A DNA stretch of 64,000 bases, from positions 1 through 64,000 of the forward strand of contig JAUSBC010000003.1 in the NCBI GenBank assembly GCA_030652215.1, given 5' to 3'. Of this stretch, positions 36,496-46,755 are shown in pieces. A program made the translations under genes and the position numbers. The notes under the pieces were generated by a model. It saw nothing but the letters and a program-made list of their open reading frames with translations. It ran no database searches and was not told the origin of the DNA. Numbering within the stretch: position 1 is the first letter of the stretch; each line of letters opens with the position of its first letter. Source of the stretch: Sideroxyarcus sp. Lineage in GTDB: Bacteria > Pseudomonadota > Gammaproteobacteria > Burkholderiales > Gallionellaceae.

Positions 36496-36704
36496 GCGTT
36501 TAATACCTGAAAATGCTCAAAAACCCATGTTTTCATTGTCCTCGCAATTCGGCTGTAATTGTGAGGATTTCTTCTGAGCTTAATTTCCATCAAAGGCTTA
36601 TGGGTATTATCGTACAGACTGTTAGGGTTTATGCATGCTAGACTAATTTGTGGGCGGAATTTTCCGGGAGTCTGTGCGAATCCCGATTTCTTAGAGAGAG
36701 AACT

Positions 36705-39700
36705 ATGACCCGTCCAGCCGGAAGAAAGAAATCCGAGGCCGCTGTAACCTCGTCCCTGCCCGGTGCAGGTGTTGCAACAAGCAATGACGCAGTTGCAAAA
36801 CCTCCTGCCGCATTGCGACCTTATCTGGTCGGCATTGGTGCTTCCGCAGGCGGACTCGAAGCGCTCTCCGCGCTGATCGCGGCCCTGCCCACCGATCTCG
36901 GCATCTCTTACGTCGTTCTCCAGCATCTCTCCCCCACCCACCGCAGCATGATGGCGCAACTGCTGGGGCGCGAAACCGCGATGGCAGTGCAGGAGGTGGA
37001 GAACGGCATACAACCCGAGCCCGACACCATCTACGTCGCGCCGGCCAGCAATAACGTCAAACTGAAAGACGGTTGTTTCGAACTCATTGAAGGTCCGCGC
37101 GAGGCATCGCCGCGTCCCTCGGTCAGCATGTTCCTCACCTCGCTCGCGGAAGAAAAAATCGAGGACGCCATCGGCGTCATCCTCTCCGGCACCGGCAGCG
37201 ACGGCGCCTCCGGGCTGCGCGACATCAAGGCGGCGGGCGGCTACACCTTTGCCCAGGACCCGCAGACCGCGAAGTACACCGGCATGCCGCAATCCGCCAT
37301 CGATACCGGCTGTGTGGACTGGGTGTTGTCGCCCGAAGAGATCGCCAAAGAAATCGCCATCATCGCGCGTTCGCACGGCACGGTCACGGTTGCCAACAAA
37401 CCGCCGGTCGGCGCGACCACGCTCAAGAAACTGCTGATCAAGGTCAAGCAGCATACGCGCATCGATTTTTCCGGTTACAAGGAAGGCACTCTGTGGCGGC
37501 GCATCGAGCGGCGCATGGCGGCATGTCATGTGAACGATCTTGACGATTATCTGACGCTGGTCGACAACAATCCGGAAGAACTGGAACATCTGGGCAAGGA
37601 CATCCTGATCTCGGTCACGGCCTTCTTCCGCGACCCGTTATCGTTTGGCGCATTGCGCGCCATGCTGAACAGCATCCTCCAGACCAAACGCCCGGGTGAC
37701 GAGATCCGCATCTGGGTGCCGGCCTGCGCCACGGGCGAGGAGGCCTACACGCTGGCAGTCATGCTGGCGGAGTTATTGGGGCCGAACATCAACCAGTTCC
37801 GCATCCAGATCTTCGCCACCGACATCGACCTCAATGCGCTGGCGGTCGCGCGCAAAGGTTCCTATGCGGAAAGCGCGCTGGTCGATCTGGAGCCGGGTTT
37901 GGCGATCCGCTATTTCCAGAAGGTCGGCAACCGCCTCGAAGTGTCGCGCACCCTGCGCGACATGGTGGTGGTGGCGCGCCAGGACCTGGTGCAGGACCCG
38001 CCGTTCCTGCGTCTCGATCTGGTGAGTTGCCGCAATGTGCTGATCTACCTGCAGAACGAATTGCAGGCCAAGGTGTTGTCGACTTTCCATTACAGCCTCA
38101 ACCCGAACGGTCTGTTGTTCCTCGGCAAATCGGAAGGCATCTTCCAGCAGGAGGCCCTGTTCGAGGTGCTGGACAAATCGGCGCGCATCTACCGGCGCTG
38201 TGCGGGCGAGTCGAGACTCAGCGTGTCGGCTTTCCGTTTGCCGGATATGGCGGAACGCAGCGTTCCCAAGGTCGTGGCCGATTCCGAGCTGCGTCTGCTG
38301 AACGAGGCGGTGCGCCGTTACGTACCGGCCACGGTGCTGATCAACGGCACTTTCGACATCTTGCACATGCACGGGGACGTGAGTCCTTTTCTCTCTGTCG
38401 TTCCCGGCAAACCCAACTTCAATCTCCAGAACCTGCTGCACCGCGAACTGCGTGCCGATCTGCAATTGCTGCAACACCAGGCCGAGCACAAGCAGGAATC
38501 GGCCATCGGCCGTCCGCATGGTATCAAGGTAGGCGGTGAATTTCGCGAAGTGCGACTGGTCGTGCATCCGCTGGATCGCGGCGTCGTCAACCCGTTCTTC
38601 CTGGTTTCGTTCGAGATCCTGCCGCAGGTCGTGGCGGTAGCGGAGGCGGGCGATGTCGCGCCGGTCAGCGCGGAAGGTCGCAACGTGCGCGAACTGGAGG
38701 AGGAACTCATCTCCACGCGCGAGCGTCTGCAGACGGTGATCGAGGAACTGGAAACCTCGAACGAGGAGATGCAGGCGCTCAACGAGGAAGTGGTTGCAGC
38801 CAACGAAGAATTGCAATCCTCCAACGAGGAACTGGAAGCGGCCAACGAGGAGCTGCAATCCACCAACGAGGAACTGACCACCGTCAACGAGGAATTGCAG
38901 GTGCGCACCGGCGAACTGAGCGATCTGTTCAACGATCTGGAGAACATCCAGAACAGCGTCGGCTTCCCGGTCATGGTGTGCAACGCCGGACTCGAACTGA
39001 CGCGCTTCAACAGTCCGGCGGCGGCCCTGTTCTCGCTTTCCACCGTCTCGATCAAGCAGCCCATCACGAGCATGCGCCTGCCGGTGGGGATGAAGGAATT
39101 CTCCACGGTCGTGCATGAGGCCATCGCCAACAACCGCGTCGGCGAGACGCATATCTTTTCCAACGAGCGCCATTACCTGCTGCATGTCTCGCCCTATGAG
39201 ACCAAAGTGCACGGTACCCGCGGTGCGATCATTGTGCTGCTGGACCATACCGAGCGACTGGTGGCGGAGCGCGACACGCGCAAGAACCGCGAGATCCTGC
39301 TGTCCATCATGAACAACTCCACCTCCGTGATCGCCCTCAAGGATCTGGCCGGCCGTTACGAATTCGTGAATCGCCAGTTCGAGAGGTTCTTCGGCCTGGA
39401 ATCGAAGGACGTGCTGGGCAAGACCGACACGCAGGTGATGTCGCGCAAGATCGCCGACGACTTCCGAGCCAAGGAACTGGATGTGGTGCGCCTGCGCACC
39501 TCGCTGGAATTCGAGGACCATCTGGCGTTTTCGACGGGACAGGAGCGTTTCCTGCACTCCATCCGATTCCCGCTGCTGAGCGAGGACGGCGTGGTGTACA
39601 GCATCTGCACCCAGTCCACCGATGTCACCGAGCACAAACGCGCGGAAGATCAGCTGCGCCTGGCGGCGCGCGTGTTCGACCGGTCCGGCGAGGGGATTGT

Positions 39701-41330
39701 GGTCACCGATGCGCAGCAGCGCATACTGACCGTCAACCAGGCCTTCACCCAGGTGACAGGCTATACGGCGGAAGAGGCGATAGGCGGCACGCCCAAGATG
39801 CTGGCTTCCGGCAAACAGGATGCCTCGTTCTACAAGAGCATGTGGCAGCATCTGGGCACGCACGGCTGGTGGCAGGGCGAGGTCTGGAACAAGCGCAAGA
39901 CCGGCGAGGTCTACCCGGAGTGGCTGACCATCAATGCCGTGCACGACCCCGAAGGCAACATCATCAATTACGTCGGCATTTTCAGCGACATCTCCGTGGT
40001 CAAGGAATCGCAGCGCAAGGTCGAGTTCCTGGCCACGCACGACGAATTGACCGGACTGCCCAATCGCGCGCTGTTCCTGGATCGCCTGCGCCAGGCCATT
40101 GCGCATTCCGAGCGAGGCGAAAATACATTTGCCGTGCTGTTCATTGATCTGGATAACTTCAAGGTCATCAACGACTCCATGGGGCATGCGGCCGGCGACG
40201 AGTTGCTCAAAGAGATATCGTCCCGCCTGCGCGACTGTGTGCGCGGCGGCGACACGGTGGCCCGCTTCGGTGGCGACGAGTTCGCGCTGCTGATCGAGGA
40301 AGCAACCGTGGCCGAGGCGGAGATGACGGCGCACCGCATCGCCGACGCGATGCTGCGCCCGCACCCCATCGGCCGGCAAAACGTGTACCCCGGTGCCAGC
40401 ATCGGCGTCTGTCTCTATCCCAACGACGGAATCGATCCGGAGACCTTGCTGAAGAACGCGGACAGCGCGATGTATCAGGCAAAAGACGCCGGCAAGCGCG
40501 GGCACCATTTCTTCACCGACGAGTTGAAGCGGGTCGCCGACGAGCGCCTCAAGCTGGAGACCGAGTTGCGCGGTGCAATCGAACGCGACGAACTGTTCCT
40601 GATGTACCAGCCGCAAGTCGATATCGGTAGCGGACGCCTGGTTGGCGTCGAGGCGCTGGCGCGCTGGAATCATCCGAGCGAGGGGCTGATTCCGCCGTCG
40701 AAATTCATACCGCTGGCCGAAAAGACCGGCATCATCGACCGCCTCGGCGAGTGGGTCGCCGCGACGGCATGCAGGCAGATGGCGGCATGGGTCAAGCAGG
40801 GGCAGGATATTCCGCGCGTCTCCATCAACGTCTCGCCCTACCAGTTCCGCCGCAGCAACATCCCCGCGATGATGTTGCGACTGCTCAGCCAGCACGGCCT
40901 CGATGCCGACCGGGTGATGCTGGAACTCACGGAAAGTGCGCTGGCGGAAGATACCGAACAGGCGCAGCAGGTGTTGCTGGAGTTGAAGTCGCTGGGCATC
41001 CGGCTCAGCATCGACGACTTCGGCACGGGTTATTCATCGCTCGCCTATCTGCGCCGCCTGCCGATCTACGAACTGAAGATCGCGCAGAATTTCGTCACCG
41101 ATATCGCGCACGACGCCGATGCGCAGGCCATCGCCAAGACCATTCTTCTGATGGCGCAGGCGCTGGGTTTCACCGTGGTGGCTGAAGGCATCGAAACCGA
41201 AGAGCAATTGGCCGTGTTGCGCAGTGCCGGGTGCGACATCGGACAGGGCTATCTGTTCTCGCATCCGCTGAGACATGAGGATTTGGTCGCGCGCTTCGGC
41301 AAGTCGGCCAAACTCGTGGAGGAAGCGTAA
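36705..41330 (+). CDS. CheB-CheR-coiled coil-PAS-PAS-GGDEF-EAL multidomain protein
   Basis: CheB GASAGG/QHLSPTHRS/GTGSDGASG; CheR WVPACATGEEAYTLA; NEEL coiled coil; FGGDEFALL; VGVEALARWNHP. Confidence 0.95.
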   Translation: MTRPAGRKKSEAAVTSSLPGAGVATSNDAVAKPPAALRPYLVGIGASAGGLEALSALIAALPTDLGISYVVLQHLSPTHRSMMAQLLGRETAMAVQEVENGIQPEPDTIYVAPASNNVKLKDGCFELIEGPREASPRPSVSMFLTSLAEEKIEDAIGVILSGTGSDGASGLRDIKAAGGYTFAQDPQTAKYTGMPQSAIDTGCVDWVLSPEEIAKEIAIIARSHGTVTVANKPPVGATTLKKLLIKVKQHTRIDFSGYKEGTLWRRIERRMAACHVNDLDDYLTLVDNNPEELEHLGKDILISVTAFFRDPLSFGALRAMLNSILQTKRPGDEIRIWVPACATGEEAYTLAVMLAELLGPNINQFRIQIFATDIDLNALAVARKGSYAESALVDLEPGLAIRYFQKVGNRLEVSRTLRDMVVVARQDLVQDPPFLRLDLVSCRNVLIYLQNELQAKVLSTFHYSLNPNGLLFLGKSEGIFQQEALFEVLDKSARIYRRCAGESRLSVSAFRLPDMAERSVPKVVADSELRLLNEAVRRYVPATVLINGTFDILHMHGDVSPFLSVVPGKPNFNLQNLLHRELRADLQLLQHQAEHKQESAIGRPHGIKVGGEFREVRLVVHPLDRGVVNPFFLVSFEILPQVVAVAEAGDVAPVSAEGRNVRELEEELISTRERLQTVIEELETSNEEMQALNEEVVAANEELQSSNEELEAANEELQSTNEELTTVNEELQVRTGELSDLFNDLENIQNSVGFPVMVCNAGLELTRFNSPAAALFSLSTVSIKQPITSMRLPVGMKEFSTVVHEAIANNRVGETHIFSNERHYLLHVSPYETKVHGTRGAIIVLLDHTERLVAERDTRKNREILLSIMNNSTSVIALKDLAGRYEFVNRQFERFFGLESKDVLGKTDTQVMSRKIADDFRAKELDVVRLRTSLEFEDHLAFSTGQERFLHSIRFPLLSEDGVVYSICTQSTDVTEHKRAEDQLRLAARVFDRSGEGIVVTDAQQRILTVNQAFTQVTGYTAEEAIGGTPKMLASGKQDASFYKSMWQHLGTHGWWQGEVWNKRKTGEVYPEWLTINAVHDPEGNIINYVGIFSDISVVKESQRKVEFLATHDELTGLPNRALFLDRLRQAIAHSERGENTFAVLFIDLDNFKVINDSMGHAAGDELLKEISSRLRDCVRGGDTVARFGGDEFALLIEEATVAEAEMTAHRIADAMLRPHPIGRQNVYPGASIGVCLYPNDGIDPETLLKNADSAMYQAKDAGKRGHHFFTDELKRVADERLKLETELRGAIERDELFLMYQPQVDIGSGRLVGVEALARWNHPSEGLIPPSKFIPLAEKTGIIDRLGEWVAATACRQMAAWVKQGQDIPRVSINVSPYQFRRSNIPAMMLRLLSQHGLDADRVMLELTESALAEDTEQAQQVLLELKSLGIRLSIDDFGTGYSSLAYLRRLPIYELKIAQNFVTDIAHDADAQAIAKTILLMAQALGFTVVAEGIETEEQLAVLRSAGCDIGQGYLFSHPLRHEDLVARFGKSAKLVEEA

Positions 41331-41567
41331 GGGCACGGCAATGTTTCTGGCGTGCCATGCTTGAGCGTTGTGTGTGGGAACTCGAATATTTGAATTGAAT
41401 TACTCAAAAGTTGAGTGTATAAATTAACCGTGGTTCAGAAATGTTTGTTGTGTTGTGATGTGACCATCAAAGGGGGGCTTATCGGAAAATATGTTGATGA
41501 CAATCCTTCGTTTCAAACCACGTCAGCATTTATTGACTGACTACATCGGAATTTAATATTCCGACAC

Positions 41568-41593
41568 ATAACGCCGAGTCAGTTCGGCGTTAT
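41568..41593. terminator. Bidirectional terminator between converging genes
   Basis: ATAACGCCGA-gtcagt-TCGGCGTTAT followed by TCTTTT. Confidence 0.75.
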
Positions 41594-41604
41594 TCTTTTG
41601 AGTC

Positions 41605-44600
41605 TCACTTATTTATCCCGGCTTGTTCCTGCATGTCTGCTGAATTAACCAGCAGCGCAACCGGGAAATGTGCGAACAGATCACTTGCCTGCAGCATTTC
41701 CGAGTCCGAATCGAAGGTTGTTCCGGAAAACACATCCAGCCATACCGTGCCGGATTTCGGCAGCGGTACCGCGGTGTCCTCCCATTGCATTGCAGCGTAG
41801 CCGCCTGCGGTTACGTCCGCCAGTTTTGTGAGCAGACGCGGGATCGCGACTATCGCGGTCAGAGCCCCGTGGTGTCTTGCGAATGCGCAGACATGACCGG
41901 CCGCAGTGCCGGTGGCGAGGAGCGGCTGGTAGCTGCCCGCACTGAACAGCTCGGGCCAGCGGCGGCGCAGTTGCAGCGTGCGCCAGGTCAGATACAGCTT
42001 GAGGTTGTCGTTCTCCATATTCGCTGTCATGGACGCGAGCGCCGCAGCCCATGAAGCGGGCGGTCCGGAAAACTGTTGCACGAGTTCCGCCAGCATTGCG
42101 CCCCGTTTCGCGTAATCCACGGGCTGCCGGTTGTCGGGGTCGACCAGATGGAACTGGTATAACTCGCAGCCTTGATAGATATCCGGCACGCCGGGCGATG
42201 CAAGCTTGAGCAGCGTCTGCGCGAGGCTGTTGAACAAGCCGAAACGCGCGATCCGCAATGCGCTGGGGATGAAGTCGGCAAGGAAGTTGTTGTTTTCGGC
42301 GGACGAGAGCAGCGGCGTGATGAACTCCGCGAGCGCCGATTCGTAATCGCCGTTGATGTTGACCCAACTGGTGTGCTCTTTGGCTTCGCGCACGGCCTTG
42401 GTCATGTAGGACAGGATGCGCGCGCGATAGGCATCGAGGTCGATTGCGCCGGGGTCGCCCGGCGGCCAGGTGCCGATCAGCGTCTGGTAGAGCAGGTATT
42501 CGTCGTTGGCCGAAGGCGCTGGCCGGTCGTCGATTTTGCGCTTCCTTGCGCGATTGATGCGCGACCAGTGCTTCACCATCAGCTTCCATGCGGCGGGCAT
42601 TTCCGACAGCACGTTGATACGGGCGCGCACATCCTCGGAGCGTTTGCTGTCGTGGGTGGAACTGGCGAGCATGTTGTGCGGCCTGCGCTGGGCGCGGATG
42701 CGCGTAGCGGCATGCCAGGCGGCCGGCGAAATGCCAAAACGGCCGGGCTCGCCGCCGACGTCGTTGAGGGAAACGAGGCGGTGATAGCGGTAGAACGACG
42801 TGTCTTCCAGGCCCTTGGCCATCACCGGCGCCGTGTACTGCTGGAATTTCATCGCAAAGCCGAGCACGCTGTCCGCGTACTCGGCGTTCGCCCCCTGCGC
42901 AATATCGGTCGTCAGCACGCTCAGGATGAAATCGAAAATGCTGGCGTCGGCGGCGGGACTGCGTTTCTTCGCCACGGCAACAGCCCATTCGATGTGGTGG
43001 CGATCATCGGGGGAGGGGCCGGCGGCGCTGACGTAGGTGCGGTATATCGGGAAGCTGGCGACGATTTCCGCCAGGGCGTCGCGCAACCCGTTCAGCGTGT
43101 AATCGCAGGTGTCGCGGTGCGCGGCGGCGATACGCGCCAGGCGATTGGCCAGCACGTTGAGTTCGCCGGCCAGCGCTGTATCCATGATGAGTTTCTTGGA
43201 GCGGTAGATCAGCGCGTCGAAGTCGATTTCGCCGCCGAGGAAGTCGTGATAAATGCGCGTCATGCGGCGCTCGGCGGCGGCATCCACGAACAGGGCATTG
43301 GTCTGATTGGCAAAAGGATAGCCGGTGCCGCCGTGGATAGGCCAGCCCTCGGGCAGGTGCTCGTGGTCGGCGAGGATTTTTTCGATAACAAGATACAGCG
43401 GCGGCGGCTCGTCCGGTTGCAGCGGCCTTCCCTGCACGCGCTCCTGCAGCGTGGCGAAGTAGCGGCCGGGATCGTAAAGACCGTCCGGGTGATCGATGCG
43501 CATGCCGTCGACTTTGCCCTGCGCTACCAGGTCCAGAATGAAACGGTGCGTGGCTTCGAACACTGCCGCCTCTTCCATGCGCAGCGCGGCGAGATCGTTG
43601 ATATCGAAGAAGCGGCGGTAGTTGATCTCGTCCGAGGCATTGCGCCAGTAGGCGAGACGATAGCCCTGCTGCCGGATCAGTCCGTGCAGCAGATCGAAGC
43701 TGGCCGGATCGTTGGGGCGGCCGTTGAACTCGGCCAGGTTCTCGGCGATGTGGTGCGCGATGTCCGGGCACGCGTTGCATAGTGTGACGAGCTGGCGTTT
43801 GTGCACCTCCTTGTCGCGCTGCCGTTCGCCCATGCGGGCGGGGTCGCCGTCGAGGCGCGACGGCAGGCGGCCGAAGGCGGTGAGCAGGCTCTGCAATTCG
43901 ATGAAGTGATCCTGCAGTTCGCCCAGCGCGGCGGACAGGATATCCGAGCGGTGGCCGACAATAACCGGATAGGTACTCGGGTCGACCGGCAGGCGGTGTT
44001 CGTAGTAGAGCAGGCTGAACTCGCCCTTTGCCGCGTCGAATTCGAGGCGCAGTTCGCCGTGGTGCAGCACCACGCCGTAATGTTCGCCAAGCAGCGGCAG
44101 CAGGACTTTGCCCCGGACGTCGGGATTGATCGGTTCCCAGTCGATATCGAAAAAACTTCCGTAAGCCGAGGCCGGGCCGTTTTCCAGCACGTCCAGCCAC
44201 CAGGCGTTGTCGGCAAACATGATGCCCATATGGTTGGGCACCACGTCGATGATCTGTCCCATGCCGTGCGCGTGCAGCGTGGCGACAAATTGTTCGTAGT
44301 CGTCGCTGCTGCCGATCTCGGGGTTGAGTGCGGCGTGATCGACGATGTCGTAGCCGTGCGTGCTGCCCGCGCGCGCTTTGAGATAGGGCGAGGCATAGCA
44401 GTGGCTGATGCCGAGTTGCGCGAGATAGGGCACCAGCGCAGTGGCCTGGGCGAAGGTGAATTCGCGATTGAATTGCAGGCGGTAGGTCGCGCGCGGAATG
44501 ACGGCGACGCGTGGAGGCTGGGCCGGAATCGTGGGTTCGGTCACCGCGCTGCCGCGCTCCTGCCGCAGCACTTCGACAAGTGCGAGATAGCGCTCGTCGC

Positions 44601-46755
44601 TGCGCCAGTCCTCCAGGTTCAGCGTCAGGCGGCGGCGCCAGTTCGGGTGCTGGCTGTCCAGGCTGCCGGGCAGATTGGCCTGTTCGGCGATGCCGAGAAT
44701 GTCCTCGGGTTGCACCACCAGCAATTGCGACGGCGTACGCGCCAGATAGGCGTGGATCGCCCGCACGTAAGGCGGCGTCAGTTCGGGCACCGACACCGGA
44801 TGGACGCCGGCACGCTCCGGCAGCAGATGTTCATGCTCCAGCGCCATGAGGATGCGCGCGCGATCCTGGGCGCGGCTCACCACCATGTGTTCGCGCTGGG
44901 CCTCGGTCGGAAACAACTGCAGGGCGGCGCGCGTGTCCAGGTCGGCGCCTTGCCACAAACCTTGCAGCGTGGGCAGGTCATGGGTGCCAGCGGCCACCAG
45001 CGCATGGCGCGGATAGTCGGCGGGCGGTTTGAATGAGCCGTCTGCGGTGCGTTCGAACAGGAACGGCCGATAGGTGAGCAGACCGGCATCGGCGAGGCGG
45101 GGACGAAAGCCTTCGGGCACGGTGCCCAGGTCCTCGCCGATCACGAGGCAATGGTTGCGGCTGCTTTCCAGCGCGACGATGCCGAGCATGTCTTCAAGCG
45201 CATAGGACACATAGGCACCCTGCGTGGGCGCCAAGCCGGCCGGCACCCAGAAGATGCGCGCGAGGCTCATCACATGATCGATGCGCAGGGCGCCCGCATG
45301 GCGCATGTTGGCGCGCAGCACGTCGATCAGCGGCGCGTAGGCAGCTTCGCGCAGGCGGTGCGGGACGAAGGGCGGCAAGCCCCAGTCCTGGCCGAACAGA
45401 TTGAAGTCGTCGGGCGGTGCACCGGCATAGGCGCCGGTGGCAAACACGTCCTGCCATGCCCAGGCCTCGGCGCCGCCGGGATTTACACCCAAGGCGATGT
45501 CCTGGTACAGGCCGATGCCGAGGCCGCGAAATTCGGCCTCGCGGCCAACCTCGGCAAGCTGTTCGTCGGCCAGCCATTGCAGCCAGGCGAAGAACGCCAC
45601 GCGTTCGGCGTTTTGCACCGCGAATTCGGCAACGGCGGTCGATTCCGCGTCGCGATATTGTTCCGGCCACGCGGGCCAACCCCAGACGGCTGAGTCCCGG
45701 GCGCGGAAGTGTTCCTGCAACGCTTCGAAGCGGGCCAACCGTTCCAGGCCGTCGCCGCGTAGGGTGCGAAATTCGCGGAATGCGCGCGCGCGTTCGTTGT
45801 TCGCGTCAAGTTGCTGTTCGCAAAAATACCCGAACAGCAACTCCAGCACTTCGCGCTTGGCTGCGGCGACTTCGGTGTAATTGACCAGTTCCTCGGCGCG
45901 CAGGCGACGCAGGCGCGCCTGGAAAATGCCGGAGGCGACCAGCTCCCGCGCGGCGGCGCAGTCGCGGAATTCGGGTACGGTCTCGACGTCGATATAGATG
46001 ATGTTGGTGAAGGCCCGGCTGGACGGGGTGTAAGGGCTGACGCGCTGCGCGTCGTCCGGAAACATCGCGTGCAGCGGACTGACGCCGACGATGCCGCCTC
46101 CGGCATCCGCCGCGAGTTCGACGAGGCTGCGCAGGTCGGTGAAGTCGCCAATGCCCCAGTTGCGGCGCGAACGCACGCCGTAGAGTTGCACGGTCGGTCC
46201 CCACACGCGGCCGCCTTGCGCTTCGTCGTCCCGGATGACCTCGGGCTGGAAACAGGTCGCGGGCGCCACGATGAGCTGTAGCGCGGCGCGCTTTTCGATA
46301 TCGGGTTGTTCGAGCTCGATGCGGTGGTAGCCCAAGCGATCGGGCGCGGGCAGGTCGAGCGCCACGCGAATAAAATCCGCGCCGGCGACATGCCGTTCGC
46401 CCAGATGCGGCAGTGCGGCGGGAATGAATTCTTCCGACTGCGTGCCGCCGTCTTCGAGTTGCAATATCCAGCGATGCGGGCGTTGCGCTGCGGCGGCGGG
46501 CAAGCTTAGCGGTACGCGCACCACCTCGCCGTTGCGCATGACCATAACCGGCGGCATCGGGCGCGACCATTCCGCGTCGTCCAGTGCCTGCAGCAATTCG
46601 CCGGGGCTCTTGTCCATCGGCAGGTGCATTGCTGCCAACAGGGCTTGGCGAGTTTCATCCGAGGCCGTGTGCAGATTGCCCCAGATGTCGTAATACTCGG
46701 AAGCGATGCCGCAACGCGCGGCCAGATCGGCCAGCGTGCAGTCCGGATTTGTCAT
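41605..46755 (-). CDS. treY: Bifunctional 4-alpha-glucanotransferase / malto-oligosyltrehalose synthase (MalQ-TreY fusion)
   Basis: N-terminal GH77 (ALRIDHVMSLARIFW, VIGEDLGTVPEG, GTHDLPTLQG) continues without a stop into GH13 TreY (IPRATYRLQFNREFTFAQATALVPYLAQLGISHCYASPYLKARAGSTHGYDIVDH). ATG 46755 overlaps the treZ stop. Confidence 0.92.
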   Translation of the reverse strand: MTNPDCTLADLAARCGIASEYYDIWGNLHTASDETRQALLAAMHLPMDKSPGELLQALDDAEWSRPMPPVMVMRNGEVVRVPLSLPAAAAQRPHRWILQLEDGGTQSEEFIPAALPHLGERHVAGADFIRVALDLPAPDRLGYHRIELEQPDIEKRAALQLIVAPATCFQPEVIRDDEAQGGRVWGPTVQLYGVRSRRNWGIGDFTDLRSLVELAADAGGGIVGVSPLHAMFPDDAQRVSPYTPSSRAFTNIIYIDVETVPEFRDCAAARELVASGIFQARLRRLRAEELVNYTEVAAAKREVLELLFGYFCEQQLDANNERARAFREFRTLRGDGLERLARFEALQEHFRARDSAVWGWPAWPEQYRDAESTAVAEFAVQNAERVAFFAWLQWLADEQLAEVGREAEFRGLGIGLYQDIALGVNPGGAEAWAWQDVFATGAYAGAPPDDFNLFGQDWGLPPFVPHRLREAAYAPLIDVLRANMRHAGALRIDHVMSLARIFWVPAGLAPTQGAYVSYALEDMLGIVALESSRNHCLVIGEDLGTVPEGFRPRLADAGLLTYRPFLFERTADGSFKPPADYPRHALVAAGTHDLPTLQGLWQGADLDTRAALQLFPTEAQREHMVVSRAQDRARILMALEHEHLLPERAGVHPVSVPELTPPYVRAIHAYLARTPSQLLVVQPEDILGIAEQANLPGSLDSQHPNWRRRLTLNLEDWRSDERYLALVEVLRQERGSAVTEPTIPAQPPRVAVIPRATYRLQFNREFTFAQATALVPYLAQLGISHCYASPYLKARAGSTHGYDIVDHAALNPEIGSSDDYEQFVATLHAHGMGQIIDVVPNHMGIMFADNAWWLDVLENGPASAYGSFFDIDWEPINPDVRGKVLLPLLGEHYGVVLHHGELRLEFDAAKGEFSLLYYEHRLPVDPSTYPVIVGHRSDILSAALGELQDHFIELQSLLTAFGRLPSRLDGDPARMGERQRDKEVHKRQLVTLCNACPDIAHHIAENLAEFNGRPNDPASFDLLHGLIRQQGYRLAYWRNASDEINYRRFFDINDLAALRMEEAAVFEATHRFILDLVAQGKVDGMRIDHPDGLYDPGRYFATLQERVQGRPLQPDEPPPLYLVIEKILADHEHLPEGWPIHGGTGYPFANQTNALFVDAAAERRMTRIYHDFLGGEIDFDALIYRSKKLIMDTALAGELNVLANRLARIAAAHRDTCDYTLNGLRDALAEIVASFPIYRTYVSAAGPSPDDRHHIEWAVAVAKKRSPAADASIFDFILSVLTTDIAQGANAEYADSVLGFAMKFQQYTAPVMAKGLEDTSFYRYHRLVSLNDVGGEPGRFGISPAAWHAATRIRAQRRPHNMLASSTHDSKRSEDVRARINVLSEMPAAWKLMVKHWSRINRARKRKIDDRPAPSANDEYLLYQTLIGTWPPGDPGAIDLDAYRARILSYMTKAVREAKEHTSWVNINGDYESALAEFITPLLSSAENNNFLADFIPSALRIARFGLFNSLAQTLLKLASPGVPDIYQGCELYQFHLVDPDNRQPVDYAKRGAMLAELVQQFSGPPASWAAALASMTANMENDNLKLYLTWRTLQLRRRWPELFSAGSYQPLLATGTAAGHVCAFARHHGALTAIVAIPRLLTKLADVTAGGYAAMQWEDTAVPLPKSGTVWLDVFSGTTFDSDSEMLQASDLFAHFPVALLVNSADMQEQAGINK

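Noticed and set aside
37773-40895. 1040-aa minus-strand ORF antisense to the CheBR-GGDEF-EAL gene
   Set aside because: Composition (His/Gln/Arg-rich) is a typical antisense shadow of a high-GC coding gene; the plus-strand frame has recognisable domains.
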